Of a DNA stretch of 45,889 nucleotides, positions 25,593 to 32,880 are shown piece by piece. Source of the DNA: CAIZGX01 sp964430305 (GTDB lineage Bacteria > Bacteroidota > Bacteroidia > Flavobacteriales_D > Sanyastnellaceae); the NCBI GenBank assembly GCA_964430305.1, contig CAYSEX010000013.1:1-45889 (forward strand). Reading direction: 5' to 3'. A program made the translations under genes and the position numbers. Under the pieces are notes generated by a model that saw only the letters and a program-made list of their open reading frames with translations, did not search any database and had not been told where the DNA came from. Within the stretch, counting starts at the first letter, position 1; each line of letters opens with the position of its first letter.

Positions 25593-26131
25593 TTCAAATA
25601 AAGAAAGTAAACAAAGCACGCTCCCCACAACAGAAGCGCTGAAATCATTACCGGATCTTTCGTAGCTATCTTCACCGGTGATGCCGATTTNNNNNNNNNN
25701 NNNNNNNNNNNNNNNNNNNNNNNNNNNNNNNNNNNNNNNNNNNNNNNNNNNNNNNNNNNNNNNNNNNNNNNNNNNNNNNNNNNNNNNNNNGTAAGAATCC
25801 ACGTTTCAGATGGAGGCATGAAAAACATACATGCGAAAACAACAAGAACTAAAAAGAGAATAAGTCCTAATGCGGCATTCAAAGAGATTTGTCCAGAGGC
25901 AATGGGTCGATATTTTTTGGCTGGATGTGCTCGATCTGATGGAATATCTGACAAATCATTGATGATATAAACCACACTACTGAGGGCGCAAAATGAAATA
26001 AAAGTTAACCATATCTCTTTTGCAGCAAGGGTTTCAACAATAGCTCCTCCAAAAAAGGCAGGAAGGAAAATAAACAGGTTCTTCACATAATGAGAAGGAC
26101 GAAGAGTAGCTATAAGACTGTTTATTTTCAT
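25589..26131 (-). CDS. UbiA-family prenyltransferase, DPPR-synthase-like (interrupted by assembly gap)
   Basis: Membrane transferase of the UbiA superfamily. The N-terminal half reads RPSHYVKNLFIFLPAFFGG, then the Asp-rich motif NDLSDIPSDRAHPAKKYRP, then IASGQIS. This pattern resembles decaprenyl-phosphate phosphoribosyltransferases, which join PRPP to polyprenyl phosphate, more than quinone prenyltransferases (family knowledge, inference). The region that should hold the second Asp motif falls in the 100-N gap. Only about 147 residues are readable; the family has about 280-300, so roughly 300 bases are probably missing and the gap size is arbitrary. It is the last gene of a three-gene operon, 18 bases after the membrane-protein stop. 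Confidence 0.75.
   Translation of the reverse strand: MKINSLIATLRPSHYVKNLFIFLPAFFGGAIVETLAAKEIWLTFISFCALSSVVYIINDLSDIPSDRAHPAKKYRPIASGQISLNAALGLILFLVLVVFACMFFMPPSETWILXXXXXXXXXXXXXXXXXXXXXXXXXXXXXXXXXXKSASPVKIATKDPVMISALLLWGACFVYFLYLN
25691..25790. other. Assembly gap (100 N)
   Basis: Exactly 100 undetermined bases, the usual scaffold placeholder. It lies inside the UbiA-family gene, so the true gap length and the reading frame across it are unknown. Confidence 0.99.
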
Positions 26132-26149
26132 GACAGATCCGAAATTACA

Positions 26150-27775
26150 TCAATTCAATTCATATACATAGAGGTCACCAAAAGAATTAAAATTTGGTAT
26201 TTTTCCTTTCAAATTTAGATGCTCATTTTTCTCCAATTCGTAAGCCGAGAAAATATAACTCAATTGCATCATTTTCGCCCTTTCCCAATTCAAAAGAATT
26301 TCATGTTTGGCATTGATGGGTAGAACCAATTTACTTCCCCAAGATTGAATATTCTCTGAATAAGCCTTATTGAACTTAAGCGCAGGAGCAATCAATTCCA
26401 TGAAGTTGTGCTTCAATGCAACCGGATAATTCGTGTGGTAACCATCTACAGTAGCATACCCTAAAAATGCACCTACTGCTGGGTCTATTCCATAATGCAG
26501 AACACGTTTCGTATGTTGGGGTTCAGCTAGCACGTAGAGTTCATTGCACTTATTTACGCCGTAATAGGTGTCCCAATTTTCAACACGTTCTGAATGTTTT
26601 TTCCCTATTACATTCGATAACCATTCTTCATTTTTTGCTAACGCGAAAATGCAGAATCCAAACGCTCCGCAGAGAGCCAAGTATTGTTTCCAAGGCCGAT
26701 CAGATCTTGATGCGTAGAAATAGCAGAGTATCCAAGCCACTGCATATAGAAAATAAAATCGATCCAATTGAAATGCTTTCAAAAACGGTATCGCATTCCT
26801 CACATTTAAAGCATAAATAGATTTGTACCAACCGGCAAAAAATGCTACTCCAATGATTCCAACAAGGAGTAACCAGAACTTTCTATCATGCACCCCACTT
26901 TTCCAATTGATGATTACCAAGATTGGAATAAACAACAAAAGTGGCAAATGCTCAGAAGGTGCATGATATTGTCCATTCATAAACAAATCAAATGCAGCAT
27001 GCAACATGGGTTTAAATGCAAAACCACTGAGCTCCCATTCCGTCCTATGCGATACAAATTGACTATCTGTGAAAAATTGAATAAAAAGTCCTATGTCCGA
27101 TAAAGCCAAGCTGAGTGTCAGCAACGCCATGGCCAACAACATGCGCCATTTACCTTCCTTCTTGCGAACAAGCGTCCACAAAATATATACACCTACAAGC
27201 GCTAAAAAAGCAAAACCGCCAAGAATGAAACTGCTGGCAAGACCATATAAAAGTAAGAGGCCAAAATTCAAATAGATCTTTTCGTTTTTTTGAATGCGAA
27301 ACAATGCCAATATGGCCAAAGGAAGGCCTGGTATGAAAAATCCGTGAATTGCATAAAACGGCAACATGGCGAAACCAATGCTTAAAAATCCAATTGAAAG
27401 CTTACGCATCATTGTATTCTCCTGCGCGCTCAAGGTTTTCAAAAGCAACATCATGCCTGTGAATGCGACCACCCGAATACCAATAACCAAAATGAACATG
27501 GCCCATGATGCAGGTAATAAGAAAAACAACCAAGAAATTAAATTGAACGGACTATTGGTATAGGCGTTTTTCGGTATGTCACCCATGTAACCCGAAACTA
27601 CCGACTGATTCGACAATTGGAAAAAAAGTCCCTCCTTCGCGGGTTGCGTCTTAAAAATAACTTCAGAGTCTAAATTGTCATGAATCATATAAAATGAATT
27701 GGAAAGCTGCATGCACCCCAATCCCATGATTAAGAGAAACACCAAAGCAATGACCCATTCCAATTTTATTTTCAT
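26150..27775 (-). CDS. Polytopic membrane protein, GT-C-like (DUF6044/YkoS-like)
   Basis: A 541-residue protein with about 11-12 predicted transmembrane segments and a soluble C-terminal part (about 400-541). After the first helix comes an acidic loop, FYMIHDNLDSEVIF, that resembles the Asp motif of GT-C glycosyltransferases, which use polyprenyl-phosphate sugars. From memory it resembles the DUF6044 (YkoS) family; no enzymatic function is established for it that I know. The ATG at 27775 overlaps the TGA of the HAD gene (ATGA); a start 11 codons upstream was rejected for that reason. Its position between a HAD phosphatase and a UbiA-type transferase suggests a lipid-linked sugar pathway. Confidence 0.75.
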   Translation of the reverse strand: MKIKLEWVIALVFLLIMGLGCMQLSNSFYMIHDNLDSEVIFKTQPAKEGLFFQLSNQSVVSGYMGDIPKNAYTNSPFNLISWLFFLLPASWAMFILVIGIRVVAFTGMMLLLKTLSAQENTMMRKLSIGFLSIGFAMLPFYAIHGFFIPGLPLAILALFRIQKNEKIYLNFGLLLLYGLASSFILGGFAFLALVGVYILWTLVRKKEGKWRMLLAMALLTLSLALSDIGLFIQFFTDSQFVSHRTEWELSGFAFKPMLHAAFDLFMNGQYHAPSEHLPLLLFIPILVIINWKSGVHDRKFWLLLVGIIGVAFFAGWYKSIYALNVRNAIPFLKAFQLDRFYFLYAVAWILCYFYASRSDRPWKQYLALCGAFGFCIFALAKNEEWLSNVIGKKHSERVENWDTYYGVNKCNELYVLAEPQHTKRVLHYGIDPAVGAFLGYATVDGYHTNYPVALKHNFMELIAPALKFNKAYSENIQSWGSKLVLPINAKHEILLNWERAKMMQLSYIFSAYELEKNEHLNLKGKIPNFNSFGDLYVYELN

Positions 27776-28371
27776 GACACCAAATTGATTTGATTCCCAT
27801 TCACCCAATACCCGAGGTTTACTTCGCGAAGAATAAATAAATCTGATTTTTCATTTCCAAAAGCTACGGTTTCACATTTCGAAAAATCACAATAGGCTTT
27901 TGCTAACTTCAATTTTTCTTCCCCCTTAACATTTCTCTCAACTTCAAATCCAGAGAAGATTTGGTTGGAATACACTGCAGGTGTAGCTATGCACACATAA
28001 CCCCTACTTTCACAAAATGGTCGAATCCAGAGATCTAATGATGCAGAGAGAATGACAATTTCCGCTTTATTTGCCTCGTACTTCGCAATTTGAGATACAA
28101 CTTCAGCATTCAATTTTTCTTGCAGCAGGGGAATGAACTTTTGCGCAACTTGATGCAGTTCCGTCTCGGATTTATGCTGCAGTAAGCGCTTCATCCATTT
28201 GTTTTTCACCTTGGCCTTGTTCGATGATAACAGGTATTCAGGGAAAAGTAAAATAAAGGAAATATATGTTCTCCATTTTCCAACTGCAAAAATCAAAAAA
28301 TCCAACAGCGAATCGCGTTGGTACAAGGTTCCATCGAAGTCAACAAATACTACGGTTTTTTGGCTAGGCAT
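27772..28371 (-). CDS. HAD-IB-type phosphatase
   Basis: A 199-residue HAD-superfamily hydrolase. Motif I is FVDFDGTLYQRDS (about 10-22), motif II the Ser in VILSASLDLW (near 109), the motif III Lys is in VKGEEKLKLAK, and motif IV is GNEKSDLF (near 177). The length and SerB-like layout place it in subfamily IB, small-molecule or lipid-phosphate phosphatases. ATG 28371 is chosen because it directly precedes motif I; a longer frame to 28557 would run into the divergent cryptochrome gene. It heads a coupled operon with the membrane protein and UbiA genes, where it could dephosphorylate a polyprenyl-phospho-phosphopentose (inference). Confidence 0.85.
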   Translation of the reverse strand: MPSQKTVVFVDFDGTLYQRDSLLDFLIFAVGKWRTYISFILLFPEYLLSSNKAKVKNKWMKRLLQHKSETELHQVAQKFIPLLQEKLNAEVVSQIAKYEANKAEIVILSASLDLWIRPFCESRGYVCIATPAVYSNQIFSGFEVERNVKGEEKLKLAKAYCDFSKCETVAFGNEKSDLFILREVNLGYWVNGNQINLVS

Positions 28372-28430
28372 GATAATCTGTTGGGAAGATAAAAAAATAA
28401 ACAATTCGACCCCCATCTTGTTTGAGAAGT

Positions 28431-29678
28431 ATGGCACGCATTCTCTATTGGTTCCGCAACACACTTCGGGTAGAAGACCTACTTCCCTTTCAGCCTGAAC
28501 CAGACGACACGCTCTTTGGTTGTTATGTTTTAGATGAACGTAACACCACTTCCACACCCATTGATAAAATGCGCATGGGTCAAAAAAGGAAAGATTTTTT
28601 AATGAATGGTCTTCACGTATTGAATCAAGAAATGGCTCGTTTGGGTGGAAATCTCATTTTTAAAGAAGGAAATGTGGTGAAGCAAATTCTTCATCTGATC
28701 ACTGAGTTGCGTATTGATACACTCATCTACAACGAAGAACTAGGAACAGAAGAAGTAAACGATTCCATGCGAATTCATCTTTCCTTGCAAATACATGGTA
28801 TTCGTGTTGTAAAAACCCAATTGAATTATTTTTCATCCTTTCCAGATGTGCCCTTTGATATTGTAGATACTCCCAAAATCTTTACTGTTTTCAGAAAGAA
28901 GTTGGAACAGCACGGAGCCTTTCAAATGCAGGTTCATTTTTCACCACAAAAATGGGAAGCTCATGCAAGTGATCCCATTCCACATCCCAGCCATGATTCT
29001 GCATTTGAAAGTGGTTGTATTGCCGGAAAAAAACGTGTGCTGTCATATATTCATGAAACACAACTGGCAAGAACGTATAAGCAAACAAGGAATGAACTTT
29101 TGGGAATGGATTTCAGCACTAAGTTCAGTCCATACCTGGCTTTTGGATTCATTTCACCCGTTCAAATACACCAAGAACTAGTTCTTCACGAACAAGAATT
29201 CGGTGAAAACGATAGCACCTATTGGATCAAATTTGAATTGCTTTGGCGTGACTTTTTCCGCTTTGTATTTCTTCAGCATGAATCGAAAATTTTCAAGCTA
29301 ACAGGCATCGGAAATACAACAAACAACCTTCGAGAAGATATAAACCTTTTTGAAAAATGGAGAACCGGTAATACAGGCGATGACTTTGTAGATGCGAACA
29401 TGATTGAACTACTGCAAACCGGATACATGAGTAACAGAGGAAGACAAAACGTTGCCAGTTTCTTGGTACATCAATACCAAATTGATTGGCGTTGGGGTGC
29501 TTGGTGGTTCGAACACCAATTGTTAGATTATGATGTCTGCAGCAATTGGGGCAATTGGCTTTATCTAGCCGGCGTTGGAAATGACCCCAGAGAGAATAGA
29601 GTATTCAATACACAAAAACAAGCGAGAGACTATGACCCGCAAGGAAAATACAGAGCTTATTGGCTCGAAAAAAGATAA
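28431..29678 (+). CDS. Cryptochrome DASH / photolyase-family flavoprotein
   Basis: A 415-residue FAD protein of the cryptochrome DASH group, which repairs pyrimidine dimers in single-stranded DNA or senses blue light. The N-terminal alpha/beta antenna domain (LYWFRNTLRVEDL, about 4-16) is followed by the FAD domain: KFSPYLAFGFISP, LLWRDFFRF, GYMSNRGRQNVASFL and NWGNWLYLAGVGNDPRE with QARDYDPQGKYRAYW, all DASH signatures. ATG 28431 is preferred to an in-frame TTG 3 codons upstream. The gene is divergent from the HAD operon (59 bases) and overlaps the following DUF2805 gene by 47 bases, forming a light-response cluster. Confidence 0.93.
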   Translation: MARILYWFRNTLRVEDLLPFQPEPDDTLFGCYVLDERNTTSTPIDKMRMGQKRKDFLMNGLHVLNQEMARLGGNLIFKEGNVVKQILHLITELRIDTLIYNEELGTEEVNDSMRIHLSLQIHGIRVVKTQLNYFSSFPDVPFDIVDTPKIFTVFRKKLEQHGAFQMQVHFSPQKWEAHASDPIPHPSHDSAFESGCIAGKKRVLSYIHETQLARTYKQTRNELLGMDFSTKFSPYLAFGFISPVQIHQELVLHEQEFGENDSTYWIKFELLWRDFFRFVFLQHESKIFKLTGIGNTTNNLREDINLFEKWRTGNTGDDFVDANMIELLQTGYMSNRGRQNVASFLVHQYQIDWRWGAWWFEHQLLDYDVCSNWGNWLYLAGVGNDPRENRVFNTQKQARDYDPQGKYRAYWLEKR

Positions 29679-29958
29679 GCTTCGTAACGAAGAGATAGAC
29701 CGTATTGTTGAAATGGCCTGGGAAGACCGAACTCCTTTCGATGCCATTTTACTTCAATTCGGTATAAGTGAATCTGAGGTGATTGAACTCATGCGAAAAG
29801 AAATGAAACCGTCCTCCTTTCGCATGTGGCGTGAACGTGTGCAAGGAAGAGTTACGAAACATGCGAAAAAAAGAACGCCAGATTTAAACGAAGAATCCCG
29901 ATTCAAATGCACAAGACAACGCAGTATTTCCAACAACAAAATTTCTAAACGAAAATGA
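29632..29958 (+). CDS. DUF2805 / TIGR03643 family protein
   Basis: A 108-residue basic protein of the family I recall as DUF2805 (TIGR03643), found beside photolyase/cryptochrome genes. The conserved core is EEIDRIVEMAWEDRTPFDAI, then LMRKEMKPSSFRMWRERV and a basic C-terminus with FKCTRQRSISNNKISKR. The function is unknown; the basic tail and single Cys suggest nucleic-acid contact, but this is a guess. The only plausible start after the core is excluded is ATG 29632, inside the cryptochrome 3' end. Its TGA overlaps the start of the photolyase-related gene as ATGA, so all three genes are translationally linked. Confidence 0.85.
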   Translation: MTRKENTELIGSKKDKLRNEEIDRIVEMAWEDRTPFDAILLQFGISESEVIELMRKEMKPSSFRMWRERVQGRVTKHAKKRTPDLNEESRFKCTRQRSISNNKISKRK

Positions 29959-31406
29959 AAGTTGGGCTCGTTTTTCCGCATCAATTATTCGAAAATCACG
30001 AATTGTTTGAAATCTGTGACACCGTTCTTCTCATTGAAGAACCCCTATTCTTTTCCCAATACCCCTTCCACAAGAAAAAAATTATCCTGCACCGAGCAAG
30101 CATGAAAGCCTTTCTGGAAGAGCAATCCAGATCTTCTTCCAACTGGAAATACCTTTCACATAACGAAGCCTCTCCCCTTCAAATTGAAGAGGTATAGACA
30201 TCATTGGGTGCGAGAGAAATGCTATGGATTGACTCGGTTGATTTCAACCTGGAAAAAAAAATAAACAAGTGGGCGCAACGATTAAGTCTTAAGACCAAAC
30301 GTTTCGATTCACCGAATTTTTACAATACGGAAGACGAGTTGGAAGCCTACTTCAACAAGAAAAAATTCTTCTTGAATGACTTTTACATTCACGAAAGAAA
30401 GAAACGAAAAATTCTGTTGGAACCCAACGATGAACCCGTTGGTGGTAAATGGACTTTCGACACCGAGAACCGCGCGAAAGCCCCAAAAGGCATGCATTTT
30501 CCTGAGCCGTATGCTCCAACACGAAATGAATTTGTAGTTGAAGCAATGACCTACGTAGAAACGCATTTCGCAAACCATGTGGGCACTACCGAGAACTTCA
30601 TTTACGCCGTTACAAGAGACGAAGCGAAAGCGGCCTTAAGCTATTTCATTCGACATAAAATAAATGAATACGGAACGTATCAAGATGCAATAGTGCCGCA
30701 AGAATCGTGGTTGTTTCACTCTGTTATTTCTCCGTATTTAAACATAGGCCTGCTCACTCCGCAAGAGTGTGTTCAAGCGGCATTGGACTCGCATGCAGAA
30801 TTGAATAATGTGGAAGGATTCGTGCGTCAGATCTTGGGTTGGCGCGAGTTCATTCGCGCCGTGTATGTATTGAAAGGTGTGGAAGAACGCAACTCGAATT
30901 TCTTTCAACACGACCGGAAATTACCGAACGGATTTTGGGAGGGAGAAACTGGTGTGCGTCCTCTCGACGATTGCCTGAAAGGCTTGCGCGAAAACGCGTA
31001 TTCGCATCACATTGAGAGATTGATGTTGCTCGGAAATTTCATGCTATTAAGTGAAGTTCATCCGCATGAAGTGTATGAATGGTTCATGACATATTACATA
31101 GACGCTTATGATTGGGTCATGGTTCCGAATGTATACGGCATGTCGCAGTTTGCAGACGGTGGACTCATGAGCACGAAGCCATACATGAGCGGATCAAACT
31201 ACATTTTCAAAATGAGTCATTACAAAAAAGGCGAACCGTGGGAAAAAATCTGGGATGCTCTCTTCTGGAATTTCATACATAGAAATACTCCTTTTCTCGC
31301 GAAAAACTACAGACTAAGTATGATGGTGGCATTGTGGAATAAAATGGACGAGCAAAAAAAACAAGGGCACTTGGCCCTTGCTCAATCTTTTTTGAATGCG
31401 AATTAA
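29955..31406 (+). pseudogene. Photolyase-related protein (DPRP, FeS-BCP type) broken by one in-frame TAG
   Basis: One reading frame from ATG 29955 to TAA 31404-31406 is interrupted only by TAG at 30195-30197. Codons 1-80 give the N-terminal antenna domain (KVGLVFPHQLFENHELF, FHKKKIILHRASMKAFLEE). After the stop the same frame continues for about 402 codons with the FAD-binding domain: GWREFIRAVY, AYSHHIERLMLLGNFML with the conserved His pair, and QFADGGLMSTKPYMSGSNYI. The combined length, about 483, fits the family of bacterial (6-4) photolyases. The cysteines that hold the 4Fe-4S cluster in PhrB-like members are absent (KPYM, and no Cys after). It may be a recent nonsense mutation, a sequencing error or amber readthrough; TTG 30204 could restart only a truncated protein. 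Confidence 0.85.
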
Positions 31407-31558
31407 GCTCCGCAAATGATGCATCCATCACCCGACTCTTCCATTTCACCGTTGCCGTTCACGAGTCTGTTTACTTCTGCTTCAATTTGTGCTTCTGTCC
31501 ATGATGGATTCACTGCCTTAATTCTGGCTTTTAAGAATAGATGTTCGTTGGTTTGCAT
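31403..31558 (-). CDS. Small 51-residue protein with a C-terminal CIICGA motif
   Basis: A short gene starting MQTNEHLFLKARIKAVNPSW, with a predicted amphipathic helix to about residue 34 (TEAQIEAEVNRLVNG). A Gly/Glu-rich stretch follows, and the protein ends GDGCIICGA. The layout, a helical leader-like part and a short Cys-bearing tail, resembles a ribosomally made peptide precursor, but no modifying enzyme or exporter is next to it. An upstream in-frame ATG at 31609 would add 17 residues; the start at 31558 is preferred because the helical pattern begins there. A one-mismatch -7 box (CACCTTTG, complement of 31588-31595) lies 29 bases upstream. The stop overlaps that of the convergent photolyase-related gene. 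Confidence 0.55.
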   Translation of the reverse strand: MQTNEHLFLKARIKAVNPSWTEAQIEAEVNRLVNGNGEMEESGDGCIICGA

Positions 31559-31653
31559 AATGGGTTTGTTTTGGTAGTAGGAAGTTACAAAGGTGTATTT
31601 TAAGCCCATATGAAGTTGTATGAACTTACTAACAACAAAAAGTTTACGGCTGC

Positions 31654-32838
31654 TTAGTTCTTGATTATGAGCTGAAAAGACCGTTTATAATCTTCCAAAT
31701 AGACGAAATACATACCCTCAGGTAAGGATGAAACATCTACCATTTCCTGAGACTTTATTCTTCCTTTCTGCACACGAATGCCATTCACATTGTACAATTG
31801 ATATTTCCCAACATAGCCTGCTATGGAAAACACCCTATTGGTTGGATTCGGAAACAACTGCAAGCTAGGGCTATGGTGATAACTGATGCTACTGGGAGCA
31901 GCAAAGAAAGAATTCAGACTGAATGTGTGTATTTTCTGATCAACAGAAACAATACTTTGCTGAAAGTATTCATTTGTTGCGACTAACGTGTAGGGATCAA
32001 CAAAGGCCACACCTTCTATCTGATGAAAAGGAAGACTTAAACCAATTTTACGTTTGTTTCCGCTGAAAAAATGATTGTCGGTGAAATCATACAATAAATA
32101 AATAAATGGCTGTAGTAAGGGAGAGTATCCGGAGAGCACTATGCATTGCAGTGAATCATTCCAAGTAGCACCAGTAATTAACCCTGAAACGTTGTGGTTA
32201 AACAACCGTTGCGCTTGATAATTTCCGGGAAATTTGGGTAGTCGATAAACGGTTGTTCCAAGAGAAGACCATTCCTTGGTGAAAACGTAAATACTATCAT
32301 CTTTCACTACCATGGCCTCACAATCATAATCTGTACTTTGAGAACTGGGTGTAAAATCAACTTGATCTTCATATTGAAACCAAATGGTATCGGTCAACAA
32401 GGGAGGATTCATGAAACTTGATTTTAGAATTCTGAGAATATGCAGATCGGTTCTATTGCCTTGGTTATTTCCAAAGTCGCCAATATACATGTACAAACTG
32501 TCTTGCGTAATTTCTTCCCAATCTGTGTTTATCGTGTTTTCCACTGTGGGTGTGATTTCAACTTGAAACACATTTGAATTCAAGCCATATAATGTGTTAT
32601 CAGCATTGTCATTGTGGGTCCAAATGCGATTATTCCAAAAAATTAGACCTGAAGTCTCCGATAGCGCAGCATCTAAAACAACCGATAATTCTGGCGTTAA
32701 GGATGCGTTTGGATACACACAACTGCCATCATTCTCTTGGGCAGTAATAGCGTAGTTGGTGGCTAACGGATCAGTACAGCCGAATTGGGCTTCACATGAA
32801 AGGGACAATAAAACAAAAAATAAAAGAAGCAAACGCAT
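31654..32838 (-). CDS. Secreted beta-propeller-like protein with DGSC repeat and type IX sorting domain
   Basis: A 394-residue exported protein. The signal peptide (MRLLLLFFVLLSLSCEAQ) is directly followed by one Cys module FGCTDPLATNYAITAQENDG ending SC, the same module that repeats in the giant protein at the window start. Residues 45-310 look like a six-bladed propeller with Trp/Asp strands (SGLIFWNNRIWTHNDNADNT; YDCEAMVVKDDSIYVFTKEW). The last 75 residues (LFPNPTNRVFSIAGYVGKYQ ... SFQLIIKN) form a type IX sorting domain. The function is unknown. A consensus -7 box lies 4 bases before the ATG, so a leaderless mRNA is predicted. Confidence 0.85.
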   Translation of the reverse strand: MRLLLLFFVLLSLSCEAQFGCTDPLATNYAITAQENDGSCVYPNASLTPELSVVLDAALSETSGLIFWNNRIWTHNDNADNTLYGLNSNVFQVEITPTVENTINTDWEEITQDSLYMYIGDFGNNQGNRTDLHILRILKSSFMNPPLLTDTIWFQYEDQVDFTPSSQSTDYDCEAMVVKDDSIYVFTKEWSSLGTTVYRLPKFPGNYQAQRLFNHNVSGLITGATWNDSLQCIVLSGYSPLLQPFIYLLYDFTDNHFFSGNKRKIGLSLPFHQIEGVAFVDPYTLVATNEYFQQSIVSVDQKIHTFSLNSFFAAPSSISYHHSPSLQLFPNPTNRVFSIAGYVGKYQLYNVNGIRVQKGRIKSQEMVDVSSLPEGMYFVYLEDYKRSFQLIIKN

Positions 32839-32842
32839 GAAA

Positions 32843-32850
32843 CAAAGTTA
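32843..32850 (-). promoter_or_regulatory. -7 box of the propeller-protein gene
   Basis: On the minus strand TAACTTTG, an exact TAnnTTTG, ending 4 bases before the ATG at 32838. No TTG element at the normal distance is seen. Confidence 0.5.
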
Positions 32851-32880
32851 TATTAACTTTCAGGAAGAATTGGAATTCTT

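Noticed and set aside
28372..28557. N-terminal extension of the HAD phosphatase up to 28557
   Set aside because: The extra 62 residues are unlike any HAD N-terminus and would overlap the divergent cryptochrome coding region; motif I directly follows the ATG at 28371.
29955..31406. Genome-wide recoding of TAG as a sense codon
   Set aside because: Several intact genes in the window (lepA, fabH, dxs, acs, M43 protease) end at TAG exactly at family length, so TAG is a normal stop here; the amber in the photolyase-related gene is a local event.
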